Assembly: GCA_002118135.1 (NCBI GenBank) | Contig: BDIU01000449.1 | Coordinates: 1-49,291 of the forward strand | Reading direction: 5' to 3' | Source of the DNA: Trebouxia sp. TZW2008 | Taxonomy: Eukaryota; Chlorophyta; Trebouxiophyceae; Trebouxiales; Trebouxiaceae | Length of the DNA stretch: 49,291 bases | Part shown: piece by piece, positions 33,165 to 44,557 of the stretch | How the letters are laid out: each line of letters opens with the position of its first letter | Numbering within the stretch: position 1 is the first letter of the stretch | The notes under the pieces: generated by a model | What the model was told of the DNA's origin: nothing | The model's database searches: none | The model's input: the letters and a program-made list of their open reading frames with translations, nothing else | Translations under genes and position numbers: made by a program

Positions 33165-34491
33165 GCAGCTTGAAATTGTTGATTGGCTAAGGCAACAGGG
33201 CAAATTTGACTAGGCCCTAGTACGCTCATGGGTCCATGCATGCTGCAAGGCATCATGGTGAGTCATTGAGGAAGCTCAAGTAGTGATTGCAGTCGGTACA
33301 GCTTAACCTCGACAGCATGAACGGCAAGATCTGCTGTGAATGGCTTTTGTGAATATCGTCAATCAGGTTCATTCGCTTGCATACTCACGTCATAGCAAAA
33401 AACGCTGCTTCAGACAGTAAGCTGCTCAGTGCATTCAGCAGTACAAACAAGCCTGTGTTCGTTTGTTTGCCGATGCATGTCCACTTAAAAACAGTTTCAG
33501 CCGGAAACTCTACTGATGTCACTTTTGATGTCGAACCAGCAATGCTCAGCAACAACACTGAGCCTGCTGTGCCTGCCATGTCAGTTTGTGGAACTCTTCC
33601 GCTGCTGCATTGCGCATGCTGGGGTTATTGATGGCATGACACACAACAGCAATGAGGTGCTGCGCTTCTGCAGCCCTACTGTAGTTCTCAAGCTGTGTGA
33701 ATCCAGTAGCTGCTGCTTGCAATGGCTGCAACACCCTGCGTAGCATTACAACAGCTGTTTGCACTTAGCTCTTTGTGGGCAATGTCAATCTGCAAAGTGG
33801 CAAACCACAGCAATGAAATGCTGTGCTTCTACAGCCCTGCTGTAGTTTTCTAGCAGCGTGAATCCAGTAGCTGCTGCTTGCAATGGCTGCAATACCCTGC
33901 GTAGCAATTCAATGACTGGTTGGCACTAAGCATATCTGCAGTGACGATCTGCAATGCAGCAAGCTTCTGATTGCTGATGTGAGCGGCGCTGCATTGCCTG
34001 ACTTTGAAAATGCAATTGACTCAATCCATATGCACGACACAAACTTTGTGCAGCAGCAGAGATGTATGATGCCAGTGCATGCCAATTTTCATGCTTGATG
34101 CAACAGAGCAGCTTGACACTGAATAGGAATAACCACATACAAAGAGGCAGGATGTGGGCCACACACACCTAGCACATGTATTGGAATGTGTTATCATTGT
34201 TACACGCAGAAATGCATGGTTGCAACAACATTGATGCCGGTACAGCTTGAGCTGCACTGATTGTGGCCTTACACACAAACCCAGGAGAAGCAGAGGGACA
34301 TGCACTTCATACAAACAAAAGTGTAAGGGCTTACTTGCCTGGGTCTGCCTTCAATTCAGCAGGAGTTGATGATGCTCTTCACAGAAAAATTAACAAAGTA
34401 GAACCCATATATATGGCAGACCCTCAGGAGACAAAAAAACAGGAAGAAAGCAACAAGAAGAACAGGAACAAGAGCAATAAGGAAGAGGGAC
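33165..34491. other. Convergent intergenic region between the secreted-protein gene and APC5
   Basis: It contains a tandem duplication (33641-33930) and an open stretch near 33500-33590 (NSTDVTFDVEPAML) after a TTTCAG acceptor that may be an exon remnant. Near 34337-34366 there is a copy of the end of the last APC5 exon. No complete gene is supported. Confidence 0.4.
33641..33930. repeat. Two-copy tandem duplication, 160-bp period
   Basis: 33641-33770 and 33801-33930 share about 130 bp with roughly 85% identity by eye, including gaatccagtagctgctgctt. Neither copy codes for anything recognisable. Confidence 0.8.
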
Positions 34492-37400
34492 TCACTCCTC
34501 TGGGTCTGCCTTCAATTCAGCAGTGGTTGCATCAGCCAGCAGCGCTTGCGCCAACAACAGCTGCACTCTGGCCTGCAAGTCTGTGTCTGCGTTACCCAGT
34601 ACGGTCGGGAGTACAGAGCGTAACTGCTGCGCTGCCTGCTGCCCATGTGATGGGCCCATTGCGAGCCAGATTCCTGCTAAGGCACAGGTTGCGTCTGCTG
34701 CCTGCATACACCAGAATAATCTTTTTCTTGGGAGTAAACAATTTCTGTCTGCATTGCCTCTTTTTGCATTCACGGACGCCTGGCTACCATTACTGGCTGA
34801 ACAAGCGGGTATGCAGCTAGCTGCTCAAAAGATGTTGCAACAAGCAAGCTAACAAACACACATCATGCAGTACATGAGCCGCAGAGGGCCTGCACGATCC
34901 CATGTACAGCTTGTCACCCTACTCAGACATAACAATGCTATGAACGTCAGCAGCTTTCAACTGTCCTCGTCCATGACCAGGCACTCAATTGCTGATGCAT
35001 CGATGTGGCATGCAGCATGTGCTGATCACTGCTCAACATGATGATGAGAAAACTATCAGCATCTATTGACTGCCCATATCCCAGACCAGATTGACAAAAG
35101 ATGATGAGTCAATGTGCCGTGTCAGCTCACCAGGTTGTCCATGTGTAGCTGCGTGCTATGCAGCAGGCAGCTGAGCACATAGGGCAGGGCAGTCAGAGGA
35201 GCCCCTGCTGCCTCATGGATCTGTCCCAACAGTAGCAGTAGCTCCACAGCTTGACGCTGCACAACACAAATTTTATCCTTAGGTACATCACGTCTGACAC
35301 AGAATTGCTGGCCCACAGGTGCTGAGACATAAGGGCAGGGCAGTCAGAGGAGCCCTTGCCGCCTGATGGATCTGCCCCAGCAGAAGCAACAACTCCACAG
35401 CTTGGCGTTGCATCACACAAATGTGACTGTGTGTCAATTTTGTACCTCTATCAACCAGCAAGCCTGCCAGCAAGCTAGCTGACCAACCAAGTGACCAACG
35501 AAGTAGCCCACATTGCACTGCAAGCCACCCTGTCAATGCAGATTTGTGTGTTCAATATGTGATTCAAGGTGTGATTTCAAGCACACACATCCATGCCGCG
35601 CAGACTGGGAGGCTTTATGTTGCATGGATTGCAACTTTGCTTCAAGAGTATGCAGCTGGTCAAGTGCAAACACTACCATAAGGGTGCATCAGGAACAATG
35701 TATCAAGAGTCACGAGCGCAAGGCGACAAAGCGTTTGTCAGCGTGCCAGTCCCGCCGGCGCATCAAATTAGATTGTGGCAACTCAGCGCAATGTTGCAAT
35801 CATGATCAGTAAACTCTAGGTCATGATCAGTAAACTCTAGGTCATGATCAAGCCATGACGAAGGCTTTCCCAATCCAGATTGCAGCGCTACACTGGTCAC
35901 GCCCTGATCGTGATGCTCAAAACAAGCCTGGTGTGCCAACGCAGTCAGGTAATTCTAGTACATGATTAGAACATTTTTGAGAGTTCCCCAGTTGAGATCG
36001 CACTACTACACGGGTCGCATTCTGATTGTGATGCTTTGGAACAAGCCTAGTGTGCAGTCATGATCAGGTAACTCTAGGACATGTTGAGAACAAGTTTGAA
36101 AGTTCTCCAGCTGAGATTGCTACGCTGGTCACGCCCTGGTTGTGATGCTCAAAACAAGCCTGGTGTGCAGTCGTGATCAGGTAACTCTAGGTATGTCAAG
36201 CCACGGCCAAGCATCTTCTGACCTGAATTGCAACGCTACACTTGTCACGTCCTGGTTTTGATGCTAAAAACAAGCCTGGTGTGCAATCACAACCAGGCAA
36301 CTCTAGGTCATGATGAGGAAGTGATTGAGAGTTCCCCAGTTGAGATTGCAATGCTACACTGGTCACGCCCTGGTTTGATGCTCAAAACAAGCCTGGTGTG
36401 AAAGCACAACCAGGTAACTCTAGGTCATGATGAAAACATGATTGAGAGTTCCCCAGTCGAGATTGCAACGCTGCACTGGTCACATCCTGATCATGAAGCT
36501 CAAAGCAAAGCTAGCGTGACAGGACTTTTATCTGCACACATAGCAACTGTGTGAGCATGTATGACTTGCTGTCAGACAAAAGAACGCTGTACGTTTGTAC
36601 GCTGTTAGGCATACAAAGGGAGCCTCTGTTTACAGAGGCAGCCTGGGCTTGCTGCTTTGAGAGCAGCAATCAGTGAAATGGCTGTCACTATCACTGTCAT
36701 TCATGTAGATATTACTCATGATACCCTGATGGACACTATGATAACATGTTGATTGTCGTCATCATTACTAATGCCACGCACCTGCATGCCAGACTCTGTG
36801 CAGACCTCAAACAGCTCCCGCGCTAACTCAGCAGCTTCCTCGTACCTTCCTGCTGCAAGCAGCGTGCGCACTTGTGCCTGTTGAGCATCAGTCCTGCAAT
36901 CACACTATTTTGGACTTGAATCATCCCACGAATTGAATTTGTCGTTGTTGACAATGCTCAGAATAGAAGCAATTTTGACAGTAGAAAAGAGTTTATGACC
37001 AGGCTTAGCATCTGTCTACAGTTATCTATGACAACAACTTGATGCAGTTGTCGGGCAGCTATCCAAAGTACAGCAAGCAGGCTAGCCAGCAAGCAGGAAA
37101 GCAAGCAAGCTTCAAGTCAAACTCTGCAGTCTTGCGCCTGTCAGCCGAGTCATAAGTTTGATTGGCACAATTTTGAATGCATTTGCACTCTGGCCCATCT
37201 GCATAGAGTGCAAGTCATCTGAGCACTGCGAACACTCAAGACACTGCCGCCCATGGAAATTGCTTGCTTCACAAACTTATTCAATAGAATTTGCGGTCTG
37301 GGGTAGGGAGCCAGATGTGACTCATCGGACTTCCTGGCTTGAAAGCACACGTGAATGTGTCTGGCAAACAAAGGCAGCTGATCAGAATTATTGCTGACCT

Positions 37401-40400
37401 GGTTTGGCTTACTGATCCTTGCATCCCCTATGATGAATTTGCAGACACAGCGATACTGCAGCCAGTCTGATACAGCCTTGACAAAGTGACTGTTGCAGTT
37501 CACCTCAAGGTTCTGTTGACAGAATCTGTAGGGTCTGCAAGCCCTCCTAATTGGTTTGCAAATAGCGCCGCTTGGCGAATATCGCCCCTGTGAAGGGCTC
37601 TTTCATGCGCCAGCCCTAATCTGACAGCTTGCAGGGCAGGGCTGTTGCTGTAGGGCAATTGCTCATCTGCCACTGCCACCACTTCTGCTGCTGCCCTGCA
37701 TTCACCATTGCTCTTACTCTCACAACTTCCGGTCAATGCAGTTGCTTACATGCACACAGCTGCAGTTTGATACATCAGTCCTGAGGTGACAGCCTGCAGG
37801 GCACGGCTGTTGCAGCAGGACAGGGCTGTTGCAGCAGGGTATGCAGGGCAGGGCTGTTGCAGCAGGGCAGGGCTGTTGCGTCAGGGCAGGGCTGTTGCTG
37901 CAGGGCAGGGCTGTTGCTGCAGGGCAGCTGTTCATCTGCCACTATTGCCATCTCTGCTGCAGCCCTACAGCCAGCCATCCATTGCATCATGATCTTGATC
38001 ATCATCGTCATCATCATTTGAATGCTTGCTAGTGCGGCTCGGAAGCCTTGCTAGGTTCATGCAGAAGTGATATTGTCTTGCAGTCACTGCTCTTATGCAG
38101 GAGCAGTTTGATGCAATCACTGCTGACTATGCATACATTTATTGTCAGAATGCAGGGGACATTTTTCGTGGAATGCAAATTCATCAAGGTTGGTGTTCAA
38201 CGCTTACTTGTAACCCTTCTTGGACATTGCAACCTGTGCCAGCTGTGCAAAAGCAAGAGCTCGGTCCTCAGAGCTTGCTGAGTCTGAGTAGCAGGCAAGA
38301 TGAGTCAGGCTACTGGCCTGGGACAGTGTGCGGTTGCCTGCTAGCTTCCAGGCGCCGGCCTGTAGGAGGTGGGAGCTTCCTGCTAGCTTCTCGACTGCAT
38401 CTGCTGAGGCTGCTGAGCCTGCGTTTGAAACAAAAACACTCAAAATTGGGGAGTGGTATCCTCGCAATTTGTAAGTATGGTGATGCTATGCATATGATCA
38501 GTGAGACACGGCGTGGCTCGAACTAAGTCCAAACTGATGTTGTGCTTCTCATGGTTTGCTTCAACGACAACAGCTTCTCACCAGCAGCAAGACAGAACTA
38601 ACGCCATGTACACCCAGCGCCTGTGCCAAGATGGAGAACCCATTTTACTCCTGTTCTCACTATGTTTATCAACTTCTTGTTAATACTGACAATCGTAATG
38701 TTTCTGTGTATTTGTTGGTATTCTCACTAGCAGAGGTGGGCTCAAACATTGCAAGTGTGGCAGTGAACAGGTCAGCAAATCTTGCCCTGCCCCGATTCAT
38801 GCATGATAAAGCTTCTCATGATGTGTTAAAGTGGGCAACAATGTCATGGTCTGAATGAGTGATAGTCTGTCTCACCAGCAGAAGTAGGTCCAAACACTGG
38901 AGGTGTAGCAGTGAAAAGATCTGCAACACTCGCCCTGCCCACATTTCCTGCCATTCCTGCGGTGGGAGCGGCGGCCGCCGGTGGCGGGAGAGCCACTGCT
39001 GCCGCCAGGTTTGCCGCCTGTTGCAGGCGTGCTGTGTCTTGCACAGCATGTGTCACTGCCAATGTCGCATGACTTCTGCCTGTATTCATAAAATTGCTGC
39101 TGTCAGATTGTCTTGGATCTGTTGCATGTGACCTAATGCAGCACCGTGTAGCATTTCAGCTGTATCTTGCACAGCATGTGTTACTGCCAGTGTTGCATGG
39201 CTTCTGCCTGCATCGCTAAGGATGTGGCTGTTAAGACCTCACAATGCTGTATACAAAAAATTAAGGAATGCAACGTGAAGGGATGCAGCGGCAGCAGAGC
39301 CAATGCTGCCGCCAGTTTTGCTGTTTGTTGCAGGTGCGCTGTGTCTTGCATAGCATGTGTTACTGCCAGTGTTGCATGACTCCTGCCTTTATGAAAAACG
39401 CAGCTGCGACACAAGCCTCGCGGCACGTTTCTACACAGCATGATACTTACCATCAGTCACATTGATGCTGGACAAGGCTCAGAGTGCTTCTGCACATAGC
39501 TTGGTACAACGCTAGATATCAGCAGGACACTAGCAGCAATCTCACAAACAAAGTTACGAACTTTTCATGAACAGCACAATTTCGGCAACTAAAGGCTGAC
39601 CTAATTGACCAGAAGAGGAGCGACTGGCTTTGGCAGGCTGTTGTAAATTCCCTGTCTGGTGCTCCAAGCCAAAACGAGCCAACGCCAGCCGGGCAAACAC
39701 AAATAGGTGAGGCAAATGCAAGTCCTGCGCTCTTTTCTCACACCTGCATCAAGGGTTTTCCAGAAGCTTGAGGTGTTGTGACATGTACACACTGTCCCCA
39801 GATACAGCAGCTTCAATCAGCCAAAATGAATGTGCTGAATGCATATGAACACCATCAGGATAGACATCATCATGCATACCTTCCAAGAATCTTCAATAGC
39901 TGTGAGAGGGGTGCAGGTGGAGACAGCAATTACATCTAGCCAAAAAAAATGGTTGAAAAGCACACAGGAAGCAAATGAAAAAGGATGGAATGACAAGTGT
40001 ATGCCACGCGGTCACAACAGGAGCTTCTGTGAATGGAGGCAGCCTATAATGCTATACCTTTTCAGAAGCTTGCACACCATCACGCTGAGCACCATCATGC
40101 ATACCTCTTCAGGATCTTCAGTAGCTGTGACAGGTGAGCAGAAGGGCTGTTCTGGGCTGTGCCTGCTTCTGTGAGCTGCACTGTGGCAGCTGGAGAAGAG
40201 GAGGCAAGGATCTGGCACAAGGCTGCCAGCGCATGTGCCAAGGCGGCGTTATCATTGTGCTGCTGCGCAATGCGCACTGCCTCATTAAGGGCTAACAATG
40301 CTTCCTGCAAACAGAGGAGGCGTTGCTCAACACTGGCATTATCATTGTGCTGTTGTGCAGTACGCACTGCCTCATCCAAGGCTGACAATGCTTCCTAGAT

Positions 40401-43400
40401 GATAACAATGCGTGTTGCAGTAAGTAGCAAGATTTTGTTACAATACTGAGCACGGCATGTCAGTTTGCACAGCCTTGGCAAAGTCCGGCAATATATAATT
40501 ATGAGGTAGAGCCACAGCACATTCCAGCTTGCTTGCCATGTATGCTGAGTGGTTCTCAGCATTTGACAAGCACAGTTACAATGCATCAGCACAACAGCAG
40601 TATGACACTTACTCAGCAGCTTTTCGCTTGTTTGAACATTCACAAAGTGTATGTTGGACAGCAATGCAAGGCATGCCGCTCTTGTTCTGCATATAAGAGG
40701 TTTTGAGAGTGAAAATGCAGTGAAACTTAATATGCCTTGCTCAGAGATGTCCCTGTGACAGTCAAAACAGCATGCTCAAGTGCTCAATACTGTTGAAAGG
40801 ATGCATCACTCAGCGTGGACAAAATCCTCTTACAACCTGTTTCCAAAAACTGCTTAGAGAAGATGCGTCAATCAGCATGGACAATAATTGCGCGTATTCA
40901 AGTCCAAAACATTTGCCAAGGTTCAAGGTTGAAGAATGTGGAGCAGACCTGAATGTGACCAAAGTGGGCGTGGACTGATCCTAGGCCCAGCAGGGCATCT
41001 TGGAAGTGCCCTTTGCCCGGTTCTGCCCCTGCTGCATGCCCTGCTGACTGCATTGCCTGTCCTGATGCACCAGAACGCATGCTTATGATAGCAAGCACGA
41101 TGGGTGTCTGCACCAACCACTGGTGCAGAAGAGGTGTGTTACAGTTTGGACATGCAAACAAGGACGCCTCTTTCTGGATGAACACAAAGGAAACAGTGAC
41201 TTTTGTTAAACAAGCAAACAGCTCAGAAAGACATGGACAAAACATCAGTGCCCCAGATGAGCAGACTCGGGCCCTATCCCCCAAAGGAATGTGGACGTCT
41301 ATGTTTGCGCCGTAAGGCATGCATGACTGATGATATGTGCACGAGAATTCGCTTGCTCATGCTTAGGTTCCCAGGCTTGTAAAGAACCCTGGCCAAATAT
41401 CACCTGAGCTGTGGTCATAGAAGTTGTACAGGCTGTCAACAGCTGCCAAGTAGTCTTCCTGATGTTAGGGATGGGAATGTCTGAGCAGTTCCGCTTTTTC
41501 AACATGGCGCGCTATCATCATTGTTATCACTATTGTGATAACCGATGTGTGATTACATCCTACCTGAGCTGTGATCGTAGAACTTGTACAGGCAATCAAC
41601 AGCTGCCACATAGTCCTCCTGATGTAAGGCATGAGACTGCCTGAGCAGATCCACTTTGGCAACATGAGGCGCTAAATCTGAGAGCTCTTCAGCCACTGAG
41701 ATCAACTCAGCAGCAGGCTTGAGGCCTGAGTCAGTGTCCTGCTGAGCTAGCTGCTTGTTGACTAATGCGTCCAGGGCACTTTGGCTCCTGAGGGCGTTTT
41801 GGCATAGCCCCTGCGGCGGCTGGAAACCCTGCTGCTCATACATGGCAGCCTCCTTGTAGGCTTGTAGGTCATCAAACAACCCGCATGCAGCCTGGCAGAA
41901 ACACAGTCACATTAACAACTTATCACTGACCACATCATTACATGATTTGTACAACATCACATTAGCATTGTTCTGATACAACTTGGATGGAAACCCAGTT
42001 GGGCTTCTATGACAGTGAATGCAGTTCAGTGGAAAACAAACATACTATAGCTTGAGGCAGCCTCTGTTCAACAACGTGCAACTGCTGGTCATTACTGAAT
42101 TCTGAAAGCAAGCATGTTTGGAAGCTTCCGCAAAGACTGCTTGACCACAGGTTTGCAACCGGATCTACTGTGTTGTGGCAGTGGTTACAGAGACCATCAT
42201 TGTGTGGCATGCAAGTGATAGACAGACAAGCATATGCAAACATACTGTCACCACATTTTGACAGTAATCGCACTCCAACAGGGCATGACTCTGTCACTGT
42301 GTCAGCTGCCAGAAGCAGTGGCAGCCATGATTGCGTTGTGTCTCTCATGTAGTCAGCACATATCTGCAACAGGACAGTACCTCAAAGGCCAGCATGTGGC
42401 AAAACACACAGCACTGTCCAATGAAGAATCCCATAGCGCTGCTGATGTCAGCAGCACCTGTTGTGCAGGTGAGATTCAGACAAATGCATGCAAACACAAT
42501 GCGGCTACTGCTTGTAATGAACCACACGATTATCAAAACAGTGCTGTCTTGAGGGTAGACACAGCGCTCCACCCTCAAGACAGCATGTCAAGAGACACAA
42601 AGCAATACCTCAAAGGCCAGCATGTGAAAAGACACGCAGCAGTGTCTGATGGAGAACCCCATAGCGTTACTGATGTTAGCTTCACCCCTCAGCACATCTG
42701 TATCCACTGCTTGGTTCTGGCTATGCATCAGCTGACTGCTGTCCATATAAACTTGCAATTATATCACTGTCTGTATGTTGAGAAGTTAGTGTACCTCAAA
42801 GGCCAGCATGTGAAAAGACACGCAGCAGTGTCTGATGAAGAAACCCATAGCGCTGCTGATGTCAGCTCCAGCCCTCAGCGCATCTTCATCCACCGCTTGG
42901 TTCTGGCTGTGCATCAGCTGACTGATGTCAGAGAAGAAAGTGACCAAGTCATCTGGATACTGAAGACCACCTAGCTGCTCCATCAGTAGGGATGCCAACT
43001 GATCACCGACATCACTGATGGGGAGAGCTGCCTGCACTTGCGAGGCAGAGAGCTGAGACAAGCTGTGGTACGACACGGCTGCACAAGGTCTGCTCGTGCA
43101 GGCTAAGGCAGCAAAACGGAAGGCATGATTGCTTCTTGTGTCTGACAGCTTATCCCGAAGCAACACGGTGGAAAAGAGGAATTTTGTGGGACTGCCGACT
43201 TGCCTGCAGCTTATCGACCAGAACACTTAGCGTTGGGTATCGGACAGACGCTTGAGATCTGATCTCTTGCAGCAGAAAGTCCCCGAGCTTTTGGGTGTTT
43301 TCATCAGTGAACTCCAAGCCCTGAACATGCACCGCGCTGAGCCGAGACAGAAAGTCACAATATGATCAGTCAAGCTCAGCAGCCATCCAAATCAAGCTGA

Positions 43401-43479
43401 CCTGAAGCACCTCGGGGTCTAGGAAGGCTCGCAGAAGCACACAAAGCGAAACATGGTGCGGTTTGATCACGTCCAGCAT
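34492..43479 (-). CDS. APC5: Anaphase-promoting complex subunit 5
   Basis: Twelve exons: 43479-43402, 43320-43200, 43078-42795, 41891-41564, 41107-40949, 40304-40105, 39075-38876, 38418-38208, 37695-37504, 36893-36782, 35256-35131, 34701-34492, about 740 residues, the usual APC5 length. All junctions fit in phase except exon 4/5, which leaves one base over. Diagnostic segments: the start MLDVIKPHHVSLCVLL; PDDLVTFFSDI followed by ISSAMGFFIRHC; HALHQEDYVAAVDCLYKFYD; the TPR stretch HFGHIQEALLALNEAVRIAQ; SHLLQAGAWKLAG; LAHERALHRGDIRQAALF; LLLLGQIHEAAGAPLTALPY. APC5 is a scaffold TPR protein of the APC/C ubiquitin ligase that controls mitotic exit. The exon 2 donor (A|GTCGGC, or GC at CAG|GCAAGT) is unusual. 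Most introns contain partial copies of adjoining exons. Convergent with the secreted-protein gene, divergent from MGST3. Confidence 0.93.
35311..35407 (-). pseudogene. Dead copy of APC5 exon 11
   Basis: This segment repeats RQAVELLLLLGQIH from the exon at 35131-35256, then RAPLTALP, before losing frame. The acceptor has changed from TGCAG to TGCAA, so it should not be spliced in. It lies in the intron upstream of the real exon. Confidence 0.75.
35800..36510. repeat. Tandem repeat of about 115 bp, six copies, in an APC5 intron
   Basis: The anchor aacaagcctggtgtg recurs at about 35922, 36041, 36154, 36270 and 36386, with a diverged sixth at about 36500, giving periods of 113-119 bp. Each unit also contains gtaactctaggtcatgat and a ggtcacgccctg box. 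Copies are 75-90% alike by eye. A smaller 24-bp duplication opens the array. Confidence 0.85.
36622..36639. other. Perfect hairpin GCCTCTG-TTTA-CAGAGGC
   Basis: A 7-bp perfect stem with a 4-base loop lies in the APC5 intron just after the satellite. It is not followed by a T-run and sits in an intron, so it is not a bacterial-type terminator. Confidence 0.6.
37269..37380 (-). repeat. Recombinase-gene-related fragment in an APC5 intron
   Basis: This segment aligns with 8864-8965 of the recombinase gene (about 70%) and keeps the same open frame (QLPLFARHIHVCFQARK here). It lies between APC5 exons 9 and 10. It may be a remnant of a second element or a dispersed repeat common to both. Confidence 0.6.
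37780..37964 (-). repeat. Partial copy of APC5 exon 9 expanded into a minisatellite
   Basis: The beginning of exon 9 (AAAEVVAVADEQLPYSNSPA) is duplicated upstream with an acceptor at 37965-37970 as AAAEMAIVADEQLPCSNSPA. The motif at its end, gcagggctgttgc, has then expanded into about seven irregular 15-24 bp units (37795-37925). The copy stays open but lacks the conserved ALHRG part of APC5. Confidence 0.75.
39150..39395 (-). repeat. Two partial copies of the start of APC5 exon 7
   Basis: The start of exon 7 (RSHATLAVTHAVQDTARLQQ at 39075 downward) recurs at about 39215-39155 (short) and 39395-39290 (SHATLAVTHAMQDTAHLQQT). All three retain the GGCAG acceptor context. Only the 39075 copy continues into the full exon with a donor in phase. 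Confidence 0.75.
40325..40396 (-). repeat. Partial copy of the start of APC5 exon 6
   Basis: EALSALDEAVRTAQQHNDNA, preceded by a CTAG acceptor, duplicates the start of exon 6, EALLALNEAVRIAQQHNDNA at 40304. The TPR helix is intact in the copy, so an alternative acceptor would lengthen the repeat. A related copy of the exon's 3' end and donor lies near 39870-39910. Confidence 0.75.
41400..41505 (-). repeat. Partial copy of the 3' end of APC5 exon 4 with its donor
   Basis: The last part of exon 4 (LLRQSHALHQEDYVAAVDCL...YDHSS) is repeated downstream in the intron as a diverged copy that ends GACCACAGCTCAG|GTGATA, again a valid donor in the same phase. Intervening sequence is about 60 bp. Confidence 0.7.
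42381..42750 (-). repeat. Two extra copies of the 3' half of APC5 exon 3 with donor
   Basis: The end of exon 3 (ISSAMGFFIRHCC...FHMLAFE, donor GAG|GTAC at 42795) is repeated at 42609 and 42381, both ending in the same GAG|GTA donor. The nearer copy keeps about 130 bp of exon; the farther about 85 bp. Each keeps the protein frame largely open. This is the clearest example of exon-plus-splice-site tandem triplication in the window. Confidence 0.8.
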
Positions 43480-43734
43480 CGTGACTGCAGTCGAAACGAT
43501 CTAGCTTGGTCGGTCGAGATCAAATTCCTGACACTGCATTCATGGCAGACCTTCCCTATCGAGTTTGATCGCATCCGCGAATGTGGATTGCGCGCTTCAC
43601 CTAAAAAACAAGTGCATGTCTTGCAGAGAATGTCTCAGAATCGGCTCCGAAACCATTGGCCACGTAGCTTCCAAAGCTTTTAGGTCTGCGAGCTCAATCT
43701 GCCCATGCGCAGTTTCACATTTCACAGCGGTGCA
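43480..43734. promoter_or_regulatory. Divergent promoter between APC5 and MGST3
   Basis: Only 255 bp separate the two start codons, which face away from each other, so both core promoters and 5'UTRs must lie here. It contains GATC-rich tracts and CG dinucleotides but no TATA box. Shared regulation is possible but not shown. Confidence 0.6.
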
Positions 43735-44557
43735 ATGACGGAAATTCTAGACTCCCTGCAAGGCAAAGTGGCCGCAAGCCTTGTCCCACGCCAATATGGC
43801 TGGGTGCTGGTCACCTTGATCTTCGCTGTCCTTGTGTGAGCAGACTGATCGCTTCGTTCAACACCATGGGCTGGCCGTAGGGATGCTGCATCACCATTGT
43901 GACCTATTCTGCCATGCAGGCTTCACGTGTATATGCCACTCAAAATCGGCAAAGCTCGCAAACAGTAAGCTGATGCAGCATCAGTCTTGCCGAATGTCTC
44001 TGATGGATCAGTCAGTCAGCGCTTGTTGTGCAGATACCAAGTCGGCTATCCAAACTTGTACGCTGAGCCTAGCAATCCAAATGCAAAGCTGTTCAACTGC
44101 ATCCAGCGCGGACATCAAAACAGCCTCGAACAATGGCCCATGTTCCTCGCGTTGCTGTTGTCATCCGGTGTGAAGGTAAACGACTTCGAGCAAACAAAGC
44201 CGAGGTCGACTACATGCTGACCACTTGTCTGTCTCTTGCAGTACCCCGTTCCAGCAGCCCTGTTTGGACTGGCTTGGATAATTGGCAGGCTGGCCTACTT
44301 CCAGGTTTGATGACTTTGTCAAGCTCTGCAATAGATGCATTCTGCATGCAGGCCAGGATGTCTCACACTCATGCAGCAATAAAATGGGCCCTTTCTGTGC
44401 ATGTAGTCACAAGCAGGCTTTACAGCCTATTAATGTGCTACAGGGTTACAGCACTGGGGACCCCAAGGGGCGCCTTAGGGGCAACTGGGGTCACATCGGG
44501 GAGCTGGGTCTGTTAGTGCTGGTTGGCGCAACAGCATACTCACTGCTGCTGTCTTGA
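43735..44557 (+). CDS. MGST3: Microsomal glutathione S-transferase 3 (MAPEG family)
   Basis: Five exons fit perfectly in phase: 43735-43835, 43920-43964, 44034-44175, 44242-44304, 44444-44557 (TGA), giving 154 residues, the normal family length. The family signature is clear: KIGKARK, YPNLYAE, then FNCIQRGHQNSLEQWPMF, GLAWIIGRLAY and QGYSTGDPKGRLRG, with four membrane helices and a final LGLLVLVGATAYSLLL. It is an integral membrane enzyme of the ER or outer mitochondrial membrane that conjugates glutathione to lipid electrophiles and reduces lipid hydroperoxides. Exons are short and introns 69-139 bp, free of the exon copies found in the neighbouring APC5 gene. Confidence 0.95.

Noticed and set aside
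35800..36510. CRISPR array
   Set aside because: Units are about 115 bp, diverged throughout with no constant repeat and unique spacers, inside a eukaryotic intron.
36622..36639. Rho-independent terminator
   Set aside because: A perfect hairpin without a T-run in a eukaryotic intron.
40898..41320. Full-length 140-codon minus-strand frame as one exon
   Set aside because: Only 41107-40949 matches APC5 and is bounded by splice sites; the rest is intron read-through.
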